From Portunus trituberculatus (Eukaryota; Arthropoda; Malacostraca; Decapoda; Portunidae): DNA of 64,000 nucleotides. The notes below the pieces were generated by a model. The model saw only the letters and a list, made by a program, of their open reading frames with translations, was not told the DNA's origin and ran no database searches. Both the position numbers and the translations under genes were made by a program. Shown in pieces: positions 43,173 through 55,084 of the stretch (the first letter of the stretch is position 1; each line of letters starts with the position of its first letter). The DNA is taken from NCBI RefSeq assembly GCF_017591435.1, contig NC_059285.1, forward strand, positions 26,276,813 through 26,340,812. Direction: 5' to 3'.

Positions 43173-43979
43173 CTAATGTTCACTGGGTGGGGCATCCAAA
43201 GGCCTCCAATTTCTTATCAAAATGCCATTTTCCACTAAGTAACCCACAAATTTATCATCAACCTCATCTGTCCTTTTTGCTTCATTCCACATGTCTTTCG
43301 AACTCTCATCTTTTTGCTGTTCTTTCACCAACTGTCCCCTTCTCACTACAAAGTCCATTCGAGGCTCCACCCAATTTTCAGCTTTTTCTGAGTCTCTATG
43401 CCTCTCATCACTACTTTCCTCATTTTCCATGAACAAAGCATCCAGGCCCACACCTTCCTGGATGTCCTCTGTATTGCCTTCAGCAGCCTTCCTCTTCACC
43501 ATCGCCCTGGTGACTGCGCAGACAGGGTACACTTCTGGCACCAAATCTTTCTCCGCTGTTAGACTGGGGTTAACTGCCATATGGACCTCTTTCTCCATTT
43601 CCTTTACTGGATCCTCCACCATTTGTAGGCTAGGAATGATTTTATTTCCTGCTAAGTCGTTTCCCAGAAGCATGTCTATTCCTTTTATAGGCAGTTCTTC
43701 TTTTACTCCAACTGTCACCTCACCTGTGACATACCCGCAGTCCAACCACATATTATGCAGGGGCATATTGAATTTGCCTCCAGCTTCACTGCACTGAATT
43801 TCATGGCCAGCATCACTCTCATCAGACCATGGAAGTGTTCCCTCCAGGATTACACTTTGATTAGCTCCAGTGTCTCTCAGTATTTTTATTTTCTTCTCAA
43901 CACCACCCACTGTCTTGGCCACACCCTCTATTACAAAGTCCTTAAAATCTTCATTGATCTCTGGTGGCTGTGGGAACAT
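43173..43979 (-). CDS. Aspartic protease of the Gmr1-type element
   Basis: 268 residues. The active-site motif is ILRDTGANQSVI, the flap-region strand lies around DCGYVTGEVTV, and the partner motif is DMLLGNDLAG. These are the standard blocks of a retropepsin that cleaves Gag-Pol. The C-terminal 100 residues are charged and lead into the integrase zinc finger. Confidence 0.9.
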   Translation of the reverse strand: MFPQPPEINEDFKDFVIEGVAKTVGGVEKKIKILRDTGANQSVILEGTLPWSDESDAGHEIQCSEAGGKFNMPLHNMWLDCGYVTGEVTVGVKEELPIKGIDMLLGNDLAGNKIIPSLQMVEDPVKEMEKEVHMAVNPSLTAEKDLVPEVYPVCAVTRAMVKRKAAEGNTEDIQEGVGLDALFMENEESSDERHRDSEKAENWVEPRMDFVVRRGQLVKEQQKDESSKDMWNEAKRTDEVDDKFVGYLVENGILIRNWRPLDAPPSEH

Positions 43980-44146
43980 TTCTCTAAGTATTCCAACTGG
44001 ATCCCTTCATGCTGCTACTGCTGCCACTTGTTTATGGTTGGATTTCTTACACTGCCACAACCCATGGCGTTTCATTCAACAGCCCAAACATTTAACAGGC
44101 TCTTCCTGGTTAAATTTTCCACCTCTCTGGTAACTTGGAGCATTAC

Positions 44147-45276
44147 CTACCAGCTTTTAGGAGCCACAGGTCTCTGGTTATAATAAGGTGTTGTTTGGTT
44201 ACTATTATAGAAGTTGATTTTTGGAGGGCTGGATTTATAATAAGGTTTGAAGTTTGTTTGAAAGTTGGGTTTATATTTGTGGTTATGGTTATTGTTGTTG
44301 TTTCCCTTGTTGAAATAGGGTTTTCTCCATCCTTGTGGCTCATCTACTTTTATCCCGTGGGCCTCAAAGTAGTTGTTTGCCCTACGGCCAGCCTCCATAA
44401 TATCTTTTACACCATGAGAGATTAACTCATATTTTATAACATGAGATATTTGATCCAGAAAGTGCTCCATCAATATCACGTCCCTCATCTCCTCTATCGT
44501 CTCGACATTTTCGGCTTTCATCCACCGGTCAAACTTCAGTCCGCAATCTCATGCCATTTCTAAGTATGTGAGCCCGGAATGCTTTTTCACACCTCGGAAT
44601 TTTTCTCTATACACATTGGGGCTTAACAGGGTGGAGCGAAGCACAGCCTCCTTGATGGTCTCATAATCACCAACTTCCTCATCATCCAAATTCACATAAG
44701 CTTCCCTGGCCTTTCCCGTAAACTTGGTTTGGACTAACAATGCCCAATTATCAACATCCCATTTCCTAAGTTTTGCAGTTTTCTCAAACTGGAGGAAGAA
44801 ATTCTCCTCCCCCTCAATGAACTCAGGCACATATTTTACTTCCTTCTCTCCATCACCACCCTTTCTTCTGCCACACCCTAACTCAGCCTGTTTTAACCTA
44901 ACCTCCTTATCAGCCCTTATTCTCTCTTTCTCTGTTTCCATCTGCAGCTTAAACATCTCTATTTTCTCACTGCCCGAAAGGCCTTCCATTAATCCAGCGA
45001 ATGGAGTCATCTCAAAACCCTCAAAGTCTCTACGGTGCTCAACACCAATACTCTCATCATCACTAATCTCACTCTTTTGAACCAATCTTTCTCCTTCAGA
45101 GCAGTTTTTAATTCCACTCTCATCGCCACTATTTCCTCAGCACTCAACTCCACCTGTAATTCATGGGCCACATAACACAACTCCTCTTTGCTCATCTGGT
45201 TCATTAAACTAACATCTCCACTCTCCATGAAATCATTAACTCGTTCACTCGCCATTTTGAAACTGTTTATAACCAA
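44147..45276 (-). pseudogene. Gag of the Gmr1-type element with SCAN-like capsid segment
   Basis: Three frames. Bases 45276-45007 are the N-terminus (MASERVNDFMESGDVSLMNQ), with a frameshift near 45085. Bases 45085-44549 contain the capsid region (EFIEGEENFFLQFEKTAKLR, WALLVQTKFTGKAREAYVNL). After one stop at about 44546, 44521-44147 contains EEMRDVILMEHFLDQI, then VIKYELISHGVKDIMEAGRR and an Asn-rich basic tail. The segment from YREKFRGVKKHSG to NNYFEAHG resembles the SCAN domain of vertebrate zinc-finger proteins, which derives from Gmr1-type Gag. A CCHC-like zone may lie near 44040-44110 but is degraded. Confidence 0.85.
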
Positions 45277-45357
45277 TCAGCAATTTCAATATATCATAAC
45301 ACTATACAGTTCACCACTTTACAACACTGAACACCCTGTTACTTCAACTTATTCAGT

Positions 45358-45375
45358 ATCCCGGACGGGCCCCCA
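45358..45375 (-). other. Primer-binding site, tRNA-Pro type
   Basis: TGGGGGCCCGTCCGGGAT on the minus strand starts immediately after the 5' LTR end. It differs at one base from the familiar proline-tRNA primer site. Confidence 0.85.
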
Positions 45376-46471
45376 TGTCAAAGTTTTCACTCACGGTCGG
45401 TTTGCTCCCAAAGACGAGATTACATTATCCCTGTCTCAGGAGTTTTAAGGGTCTGGATATTAAGAGAAAATCTCACCCTCCCCAGCCGTCCGTGGCCTCT
45501 ACTCACTGCACAACACTACGTATTATAACTGCTTACCTCCAACAGTCTCCCAAGGCTTCACTCTGGTGTTATGATCAGTTACGTTAATAATTGGAATAAT
45601 TCAAAAGCAAGACATAAATAAACATAGGTATATTACATAAAGAAAATATAAGCAATGCATGAAATAATAAAAAATAAAATATCAATGGTACACATATAAA
45701 TCATGGAAAAATATTAATTTCTTAAGAATTAACCCATGGGACGACACTACTCCAGATCAGTGGTCCCCACAAATGTCAACTGAGATAAGATCCAAGGCCA
45801 CAGTTGGACACATGGATTGCTATCAATCAATACTCTCAAAATTCATCTTTAACTCCACAAATCAAGAAATGCTGTAGTAACATCCCATCAACACTCCTAA
45901 TTCAACACAGTATGAGCAAAAGCAAATTATCCCCAAAATCACGCTCCACCTCACACCTCACCCGTGCTCTCCCTCAGCTGATGCCACGACCTCCTAAAGA
46001 TTCGTCACCAACAAGAAAACACTACACAACCCATGAAAAGTCTCCGAGATCCACTTATAGTCACCACTGCCACTATGCAGTCCTTCCTGCTCAAAAGCCT
46101 CTCCACATCACTTGTTTTCACCACAGCTGGTCTTGCCAGACCTTATAAACACCACAAAAATCTCACAGACAACACCACCAACCTTTAGGACTGGAGCACA
46201 AATAACCAACACACTTTATACCCACGACATCACCACAAAATTTCTCCAACACCACCGAAACACATCCATCCCAGGAGGCGCCCGCTGAGGAAGAAAGAAA
46301 CAAAAGGAGCGCGGGCTGTCACAATGCAACGGGGGCAACAAAAAAACGCATAGCCCCTGCGCCAAGACATTACTCCTTATTCTACATTTAAATTCACTCA
46401 TCATAAACATAATAATAATAATAATATATATAGACAATAAAATGAAGAAAATCAAGGCACAATCCGTAACA
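45376..46471 (-). repeat. 5' LTR of the Gmr1-type element
   Basis: Right LTR as printed, 5' LTR in coding orientation. It is nearly identical to 39394-40488. It has one extra ATA unit near 46418-46430 and a few substitutions. Confidence 0.92.
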
Positions 46472-46500
46472 TTACTTCCCATTTTCATAACATGGGTCTT

Positions 46501-46792
46501 TTTTTTTTTTTTTTTTATACCATGTGGGCTTTTCACGGGAATTTCTGGGCTGAAGGCGATACTTTTTAGGGTATCTCCTATCTCAAAGCCCACCCGCTAG
46601 GAAACCATTGCCCCGAGTGAGGAAGCCCAACCTACACTCGGACTGTGGACAGGATTCGAACCCGTGCTCTTGGAGACCCCTCGGAACCCAAAGCACGCAT
46701 GGTTCCACTGTACCACGGCGGCCCATATTAATTTCTTAAGAATTAACCCAGGGGACGACACTACTCCAGATCAGTGGTCCCCACTTGGGGAC
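46501..46792 (-). mobile_element. SINE copy 2 fused to an LTR fragment, with 8-bp target duplication
   Basis: Poly(T) from 46501 and the SINE body to about 46723 match copy 1 (10415-10657), with B box GGTTCGAATCC at about 46653. Bases 46725-46786 are a piece of the neighbouring LTR (matching 39727-39783 and 45712-45770). The whole insert is bounded by TGGGTCTT at 46493-46500 and 46793-46800. The target is the FNIDK...MGK region of LINE A7, which reads on at both sides. Confidence 0.85.
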
Positions 46793-48485
46793 TGGGTCTT
46801 GTCTATATTAAATTCCATCTGCCACTCCTTACTCCACTCATATATTTTATCAAGATCCTGTAACTTGTTACAATCTTCCACATTCCTTACTCTCCTCATA
46901 ATTTTAGTATCGTCCGCAAACATGTTCATGTAACTGTCAATTCCTACTGGCATATCATTAACATAAATAAAAAACATGATGGGGCCAAGCACTGACCCTT
47001 GTGGAACTCCACTGGTTACCTTTTTCCACTCGGACTTCCTTCCTCTCACCACTGTTCTCATTTCTCTTCCCATTAAGTAATTTTCCATCCATTTTGCTAG
47101 TTTATCATTTACTCCTCCAATCTTCTTTAGTTTCCACATCAGTCTATTGTGTGGTACTTTATCAAAGGCCTTTCTCAAGTCCAGGTAGATAGCATCCACC
47201 CATCCCTCTCTATGTTGTAGTATGTCAGTCACTCTTGAATAAAAACATAATAAATTGGATATGCACGATCTTCCTTTTCTGAAACCAAACTGTCTTTCAC
47301 TCAGAATGTTTTCACTTTCTAGATACTCACTCCACTTAGCTTTAATTACTTCTTCACATACCTTGCACAATATACTAGTCAACGATACTGGTCTATAATT
47401 TAGCGGTTCCATTCTACTACCATTCTTATATATAGGCACAATGTCAGCTCTTTTCCACTCTTTCGGGACTAATCCTGTTCATATGGAGGTTTCCACAATA
47501 TCAAATACGGGGTTCAACAATTGATCCTTACATTCATTTAGCAACCTCCCAGATATGCCATCAGGCCCCATTGATTTATTAATATCCAGATTACTTATAA
47601 TTTTCCTTACATCTTCCTTAGTAACCATGATGTCCGGCATTTGCTCTATTTCCATAGGTCTTCCTCCCATAAAATGCTCCTCCTTTGTAAACACTTTGCA
47701 AAAGTTGTCATTCAAAATTTCAGCTTTATCTCCAGCATCCTCATATACTTCTTCCCCATTTTTTACCTTTACTATTGCCTCCCTTATATTTAGTTTTCCA
47801 TTTATGAATTTGTAAAACATTTTTGGGTCACTATCACAGTTTTCCACCACCCTCTGTTCATATTCCTTCTGTGCTGTTCTCCTTACTTCAACATATCTAT
47901 TCCTTGCTGTTTTGTAAACTTCTCTTGATAATACATCACTGTTTTTCTTAAGTTTCTTCCATGCCTTTTCTTTGTTCTTTTTGCTTTTTCACAATTTCTA
48001 TTAAACCACTGTATATTATTTAATGTCCTCTTTCTGTAATATGGCACAAACTTTTTCACAGCAGAGTTATAGAAATCCATAAATTTATCGTATTTCAATT
48101 GCAAATCCCTTTCCTGATATACCACGGACCAGTCAATTTCATTAAAGAACTCCCTTATATGGTTATAATTTGTCCTAATATAATTAAATTTTTCCTCCAT
48201 GCGTTCCACAATCTTATTCGTGCTTATTTCCGTATCCAGCTCAAAGCTTAGAACATCATGATCGCTTCTCCCTAAGGGACATTTATGTTCAATTTCCTCT
48301 TTTAGAGAGATGCCCCTGGTAAATACCAAATCCAACCTTGCTGCAACATCTTGTCCCCTGCACCTTGTTGGTGATCTCACCCACTGTGTCATCAAGTTAT
48401 TTGTTGCTACCTTTAACAATTCCTCTGCCCACTCACCACCGTTCACCACTTAGTAGTCTTCCCACACTATTTCTTTACAATTAAA
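46793..48485 (-). pseudogene. LINE copy A7, 5' part (endonuclease and reverse transcriptase)
   Basis: RT frame 47439-46771: RPVSLTSILCKVCEEVIKAK, FGFRKGRSCISNLLCFYSRV, YLDLRKAFDKVPHNRLMWKL, GVPQGSVLGPIMFFIYVNDM, active site NMFADDTKIM and EWQMEFNIDK (cut by the SINE). Frame 47850-47479 is the N-terminal RT region with INKSMGPDGISGRLLNECKD. Frame 48449-47883 holds endonuclease blocks RLDLVFTRGI and GRSDHDVLSFEL and the linker. The 5' end is truncated inside the endonuclease at the (GT)n at 48487. Frames are few and long, so this copy is young. Confidence 0.9.
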
Positions 48486-48486
48486 T

Positions 48487-48502
48487 GTGTGTGTGTGTGT
48501 GT
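48487..48502. repeat. (GT)n between LINE copies A7 and A8
   Basis: A short GT run at the junction of truncated A7 and the A8 3' end. Confidence 0.88.
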
Positions 48503-50578
48503 TTACCTAGTAGTATCAACCTTGTACCATTGTACAGGATTCGAGCAGGGTTCATAGTGTCTTGTCTCCATATCTCCATTTATACAATTTTTCTTTAAAG
48601 TTATGCACATTATGTGCTGTAACAACTTCACTCGATGCATTCCATTTTTCCACCATTCTATATGGAAAACTATTTTCTAATATCCTTCACACACTGCCTC
48701 ATCCTAATCTTCTTTGCATGTCCTCTTGTCCTTCCAGCTTCTTATGTCACCAGCACCAGGTCTTTCTTGTCAATCTTTTCAATACCATTTACTATTTTAT
48801 ACATTGTTATTAGGTCTCATCGTTCTCTTCTATCTTATAAGGCTGGCAGTTCCATTTCCTTCAGCCTTTCTTCATATGTTAGGTCCTTTAGTTTTGGCAC
48901 CATCTTTGCAGCTATCTTCAGGATCTGTTCTAATCTTCTTATATATTTTTTTCAAGCTCGGTGACCACACCACTGCTGCATATTCCAACTTTGGACGTAT
49001 CATGCTCGTAATAATTTTTTCCATCATGTCTTTGTCCATGTATTGAAAATTTGAAATGCCATTCTAATATTAATCAACATTTTATATGCTAATCCAAATA
49101 TCTTACTTATGTGTTTTTGGGGGCTCAGAATTTCCTGTATAACCACTCACAGATATTTTTCCTCTTTAGTCTTCATTATTTGTTACTCTCCCACCAGTTA
49201 GTTCCATACCAGTCTTCTCATACTCTTTCCTAATTCCATTATGTGACATTTCTTAGCATTGAACTCTAACTTCCACTTCTTACTCCACTCATAAATTTTG
49301 TTTATATCTTCCTGCACCAGCAAGCAGTCTTCTTGAGTTTTGATTACTCTTAGCAGTTTCGCATCATCAGCAAAAAAATTAATATAAATGGTTATCCCAT
49401 TTTGTATGTCATTTGCCTAAACCTAGAACATAATGGGGGCTAACACTAACCCTTGTGGCACTCCACTTTATACTTTACTTCAAGATGAGTATGTATCTCT
49501 GATCACAGTTATCATCTCTTTCTCTTTCAAGTAATCCCTTATTCAATCTAATAAAGTTGCTCTCAGTCCTCCTATGCTCTTTAACCTCCAAAGTAGTCTG
49601 CCATGAGGGACTTTATCAAAAGCCTTCTTTTTATGTCCAGGTATACCATGTCTACCCATTCATCTCTGCTGTCCTGTCCTTCCTCTCCTGAACCCAAATT
49701 CTCTGTTCAATATAACTTGTTCTTCCAGATATTTAACCCATTTTTCTTTGATAATATCACATATCTTCCCCACAACACTTACAAGTGACACCGGTCTGTA
49801 ATTTAATGGCTCTGTTGACTTTCCTCCTTTGAATATTGGGATTATATTAACTCTCTTCCATTCCAGTGGTACTCTTCCTTCTGTTAATGAACTTGTAACC
49901 ATTTCCTAAATTGGATCTACCAGCTGCTCTTTACATTACTTTAGTGCCCAGCCTGATACACCATCTGGCACCATTGCTTTTCTGACATCCAAATTATCTA
50001 GTAGTCTTCCAGTATCTTCTTTGTGCACTATGGTTTCCTGCAATCCTCAGCAACACTGTCCTATTTGGTTCAGTAAATTCCTCTTCTTCAGTGAACACAG
50101 TTTTGAAGCTCTCATTCATTATTTTACTCATTTCCTTTGCTGTTGGATATGTCTTCCCTCCTTTAATTATTTTTTCTATTGTTTCCTTATTCTTCAACTT
50201 ACTACATATAAATTTGTATAAAAGCTTGGATTCATCTTCACTTTTTTTCACAACTTTCTCAAAGTTTCTTCCTCTTTCTTTACTCTAATATATTCATTTT
50301 CCGCACCCTTATATTGCTGTCTCTTGTTTCATTTCTCTGCTGCTTGAGTTTCTTCCAAGATTTAGCTTTTTCCCATTTAGCTCCTATACATCTGGCATTC
50401 TATCAAGCATGTATAATTTTCTTTACTCTCTAGATAGGTACGTATTTCTTCACTCCTTCATTATATTTCTGCTGAAATATTTCACATTTCCCCTGTATTG
50501 TCCTTCTGTTCATAATATTCCTCCATTCAATATCAGCAAAAGATTTTCTTAACTTTTCAAAATCTGCTCTTACACAAT
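48503..50578 (-). pseudogene. LINE copy A8, RT part
   Basis: Older and more decayed than A3-A7. The 3' end GTTTACCTAGTAGTATC is followed by a C-terminal domain with many stops (48560-49080) and RT fragments: an FADD-like block near 49360, GTRVPLEWKRVNIIPIFKGG-like residues at 49902-49660 with LNYRPVSLVSVVGKICDI, and the linker 50251-49994 (DESKLLYKFICSKLKNKE). The endonuclease continues at 51948 beyond a TTAA insertion. Confidence 0.82.
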
Positions 50579-50582
50579 TTAA

Positions 50583-50914
50583 CCCCTTCGCCACAAGGGC
50601 ACCCCACCCCCGCGCCCCACCCAGTGTACAAGCTGAAACCCGTCACGCGCGCTGCCACTACGCACTCAATTAACTCATGTTTTCACTCATTTTCTATGGT
50701 CATATGTCTTTATTTTTATGTTCAACAGATAGTAGACACCTCATTGAAGTTTATGGTAGGTTTCGTTTGTTTGTGTTAGGTTTGGTTGCTGCACATCGAT
50801 AGCGTAAATTTAGGTTACGTTTACGTATGTAAAAAAATATTTTATGGCCTGAATATTTCTAACATACGCTTCATTGATGTCTCTACTATATGCTGAGCAA
50901 AAAAAATGGTTGAA

Positions 50915-50995
<81 letters not shown>

Positions 50996-51008
50996 CAAGG
51001 TGCAAACC

Positions 51009-51043
<35 letters not shown>

Positions 51044-51947
51044 CAAGGTGCAAACCCACTTGAATGGGTGAAAGCGTGGGTTGCTGCTCGCCCGCCCTGC
51101 ACACCACCCGCATCTCCCATTACACCACCAAGTACACCACCAGTGTAGCCTCACACCTTTACCCCAATTACGTAGTTAGATTATGTTCTTTGCTCAACAA
51201 TAATAATAATAACAATAATAATGTAATAATACAGTATTGTATTACCAATAGCCTATGTACTAATTTACAAAATAATAATTATATTATAATGCATAATTAT
51301 ATTATTATTATTATTATTATTATTATTGTACTCACATTCACATGGGCAATGATGGGCTTGAGTGGCTTGGTGGGGAGGGGAGGGGGGGAGGATTAGTGGG
51401 TGCCAGTGCCACTGGGATCCGGCTGTGGCTCCCATGGCTTGGGCTTAGGCCCACCCCTGGTCAACCACAGGCTCTACATCATTGCCTATGTCATCATCTG
51501 TGTCATAATCAGTCACTCACAACTATCATCACTATCCTCACTATCCCCTGGCACATATTCTGGGTCAGAGTCTGATGCTTGGTCAGACATGGCAAGTTAG
51601 TAGGGCAAAAAACACTATGGCAGTAAAATACTCCGTACGCGTGCTAACTAAGGCAAAAACAATACTGAATGCTTAGCAGACGGACATAATGAGTGGCTAA
51701 TGAGCGATGACGTGTCATATGGCGTCACACCTATCTCAATGCCCAATGGCTAGACGGGTATTGTAGGTGGAGTCATGCATGACTCACGTACATCCCAGGG
51801 TAGCATACAAGCCAAAGAAACAAAGAAACAAAATAATACAAGCATGTACTTGCCCCTATACGATTGTAAGGCGCGATATCATACACGCGTACGAGGTTGT
51901 ATGCGCGTATGAGAGCCCATACCTTGTACACGCATACGAGCTTGTAT
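50583..51947. mobile_element. TTAA-flanked insertion in LINE A8
   Basis: TTAA at 50579-50582 and 51948-51951. The LINE reading (MLEIL | LNCVRADFEK) resumes across it. The left end is CCCCTTCGCCAC. The right end carries repeated TACACGCRTACGAG motifs but is not a clear inverted copy of the left. It contains TA arrays, ATT/AAT trinucleotide runs (51198-51330) and no convincing gene. It is probably a decayed piggyBac-like element. Confidence 0.65.
50918..51059. repeat. Two (TA)n arrays with a duplicated flank
   Basis: (TA)n at 50918-50989 and 51011-51036. Each is followed by AAAATACAAGGTGCAAACCCA, so the array plus flank is tandemly duplicated. Confidence 0.9.
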
Positions 51948-52175
51948 TTAAAGGATTTCCAACATTATTGTTACATGATCACTTCTTACCATTGGACTAA
52001 GGTATTGTATATTGGGAGGGGGCTCTGGCTTCTTCGTGAATACTAAGTCAAGCAACGATGTTTCTTCTTCCCCCCTGTACCATGTTGATTTTTCCACCCA
52101 CTGATCCAGTGTATTCATCATAATCAACTGTAACACCTCTTCACTCCACAATCCAGCGTTACCCATTACTGTTGA
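51948..52175 (-). pseudogene. LINE copy A8, endonuclease end
   Basis: The frame 52166-51948 reads EEVLQLIMMNTLDQWVEKST, then SLLDLVFTKKPE and VRSDHVTIMLEIL, the last blocks of the endonuclease. It is 5'-truncated near 52175. Confidence 0.8.
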
Positions 52176-52309
52176 CCCTTGCTAACTCAGACTAATAGGG
52201 GAAAGGCTGATCTGACAAACAGGAATGTCTGACTTATATAAATTCCTTCCTTCTCCCTGCCTCCCCCACCCCTCTGAATAAAAAGAATGGCCAAGCAGTT
52301 CAATTCAGA
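52176..52309. other. Possible lone TIR-element edge
   Basis: The segment CTGTTGACCCTTGCTAACTC resembles the end of a Tigger-type element. No partner terminus was found. Confidence 0.35.
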
Positions 52310-52317
52310 CTTTAGGG

Positions 52318-52995
52318 CAGGGGTTCTCAACCTTTTTAATCTTATGTACCCCTCGAAGTCTTTCAGTATTGATCACGTACCCCTTACCCACAATGCAGCG
52401 TTAGGAAGGGTAACAATAAATGCATGGTTTATTGACTTAGTTTATCAAGTTTAAATTGTGTTATATATGTGGAACAGACACAATTTTTAATTAATATTAG
52501 TATGTTTATATGAGTTAGTGTCGATAGGAACTGGTACCTCACAGGGAGACACTATATGTGACTAACATTCAATGCATTTACCAAAAAGGAACTATATCAG
52601 ACAATTTTCGATCATTATGACAGTGAACTAGTGTTGCTTGCAGCTAGTTGCAACTTGGGACTAGTAACAGTGATAAATAAGTCACTGTGTGTGTGAATAA
52701 CACTTAAAATAATAAATCAGAACAAATATTATAGGTTTGCAAGGTTCTGTGGCAACTGTAATCCAAGAGAGCTTTCTCTCAAGTGATATAACTCCAAGAG
52801 TTTCCTTGTTAACCTTGTTAACATGTCCTGGTTCTAGTGAAGGACACATCCAGCCTAGCACATGTAGGCCACATTGTATACTACAAACAAATTTGCTGCT
52901 ATTCAAAACAAGCATTTTGAGAAACCTGCCAGGTACCCCCAAAATTCCTCTCATGTACCCCTGGGGGTATGCATACCCCAGGTTGAGGATCCCTG
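52318..52995. mobile_element. Non-autonomous hAT element with perfect 8-bp target duplication
   Basis: CTTTAGGG occurs at 52310-52317 and at 52996-53003. The termini are CAGGGGTTCTCAACCT and the inverted AGGTTGAGGATCCCTG. Both the 8-bp duplication and the CAGNGGTTCTCAACC terminus are typical of hAT transposons. The 678-base body has no transposase and repeats the phrase TGTACCCC near both ends. Confidence 0.92.
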
Positions 52996-53003
52996 CTTTA
53001 GGG

Positions 53004-53644
<641 letters not shown>

Positions 53645-54042
53645 ATTTATTTACCTAGTTGTATTTATCTAGTTGTGGTATTACAGGAGGGAAGTAAACT
53701 CATGGTATCTTGTCTCTATATCTTTTTTCTCAAATTTCTCCTTAAAAGTATGCACAGTCCCAGCCATTATAACCTCTTCATCATGTTCATTCCATTTGTT
53801 CACAATTCTATGATGGAAACTATATTTCTTGACATCTCTTCTTCAAAAATTCTTTTTCAACTTGAAACCATGTCCTCTTGTACTATGTGTGTCCAATAAT
53901 AAAAAGTCTTTTTTATCCACATCCTCCATACCATTAACCATGCTGTAAACATGTAGCAAATCTCTTTTCCTTCTCTCTTCCAATGTAGTAATGTTCAATT
54001 TCCTTTGTAATTGTTCTCTGCACTCTTTCCAACTTCATAATA
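53645..54042 (-). pseudogene. LINE copy A9, 3' end
   Basis: TTTACCTAGTTG-type units at the end, then a decayed C-terminal domain. A Tigger element interrupts it at about 54042; the LINE continues at about 57505. Confidence 0.8.
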
Positions 54043-54190
54043 CGTTCCTTCCCCTCCCGCGAATCCCGAAAATCCACAAATTATTGATGCAGTTTTAAAA
54101 TGTCTATGTATGATAATATATATGCTAAAATATGTTTCCCAAACACATCCTAAAGACAGTCTTATTCATTAATACAGTAATAATGTAGTA

Positions 54191-55084
54191 CAGGCAACCC
54201 CTGCTTAACGAAGGGGTTACGTTCCTAAAAAACCCTTCGTTAAGGGAAATTTCGTTAAGCGAATCGATTATAATAAGTTTAACCCTTGACTTGAACTTCC
54301 ATTGAGAGTGCATCATAGTACAGTGAAAGGTTTAATGAAAGGAAAAATTATGAAGTTAAACATTTAGGCAGTTTAATCTAAGTCATTATAATGTACACTA
54401 ATGTATGTATGTATATAACTTTATAATGTTGATGATCTTAAATTTTTGAAGGAAGGGAGAGTGAAACGGGAAAGACACTAACTGGCAACCTGTGAAATGT
54501 AAACAAAGGGCGCATCATTGTATCACATACAAAACTTGTGTACCACATTTCACAAGGCTTTCCATTTTATCCATTGTAGTGTCACGAGTTCAGGTGGTTC
54601 TTTTAGCTTGCAAGGAAGATACGGTCTCACCAGCCTTCTTAATAGAGTCTGCTGACTTGAAAATGGTAGAGACAGTAGATAGAATCAAGCCATGGTGGCG
54701 AGCAATGCTATTAGGTTTCTTGCCTCTCTCGTGTCTGTGAATAATATCCAGCTTCACTTCGAGAGTAAGAGACTTCCTGGTCTTAGCAACGCTAGGCAAC
54801 ATTGCATGGTGTTTTGGTGGTAAGTTGAGCGAGGGAAGACAAGGTGCTGCTGACACTGTTATTGTTTTGAACAGGGGGGAGTGAGTGGTGCGTGTGTTGC
54901 CCACGAGAGGCGCTGGTGTATTCAGAAGCCTGTCAGCTTGCATGATATGGCGTGGCTTTCAAACTTAGAAAAAATTACCTGGATAAAACTTCGTTAAAGC
55001 GAATTTGGTGTTTGTTAAATGAGCAGATGGTAGTAAAATGAAACCTTCGTTGTAGTGAAACCTTCGGTGAGGGGGGGTTGCCTA
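54191..55084 (-). mobile_element. Non-autonomous Tigger-like TIR element, family T1 copy c
   Basis: Termini CAGGCAACCCCTGC and the inverted GGGGTTGCCT. The minus-strand frame 54943-54590 encodes the helix-turn-helix RKSLTLEVKLDIIHRHERG, then SIKKAGETVSSLQAKRTT. It lacks both mini-retroposon inserts seen in copies a and d and so shows the empty site. TA is found on both sides, but no long TA array. Confidence 0.87.

Larger units (their letters stand above)
39394..46471 (-). mobile_element. Ty3/gypsy LTR retrotransposon of Gmr1 type (integrase before RT), complete
   Basis: Two LTRs of 1,095 and 1,096 bases with near-identical sequence bound the element. Each starts TGTTACGG and ends TTGACA in coding orientation. 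A tRNA-Pro-like primer site lies inside the 5' LTR (right) and a purine tract inside the 3' LTR (left). The order is Gag, protease, integrase, RT, RNase H. That order places integrase upstream of RT, unlike ordinary Ty3/gypsy. It is inserted into LINE A7; the flanking 4-mers are CTAC and TTAC, a target duplication with one mismatch. A handful of frameshifts and stops inactivate this copy, but LTR similarity says it is recent. No env-like gene was found. Confidence 0.93.

Noticed and set aside
39394..46471. Endogenous retrovirus with an envelope gene
   Set aside because: After RNase H there are only about 30 bases before the 3' LTR, so no env gene can be present. It is an LTR retrotransposon.
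50810..51154. Ile-Tyr-rich open frames over (TA)n
   Set aside because: These are produced by the TA repeat. Unlike the LINE ORF1 case there is no conserved protein next to them.
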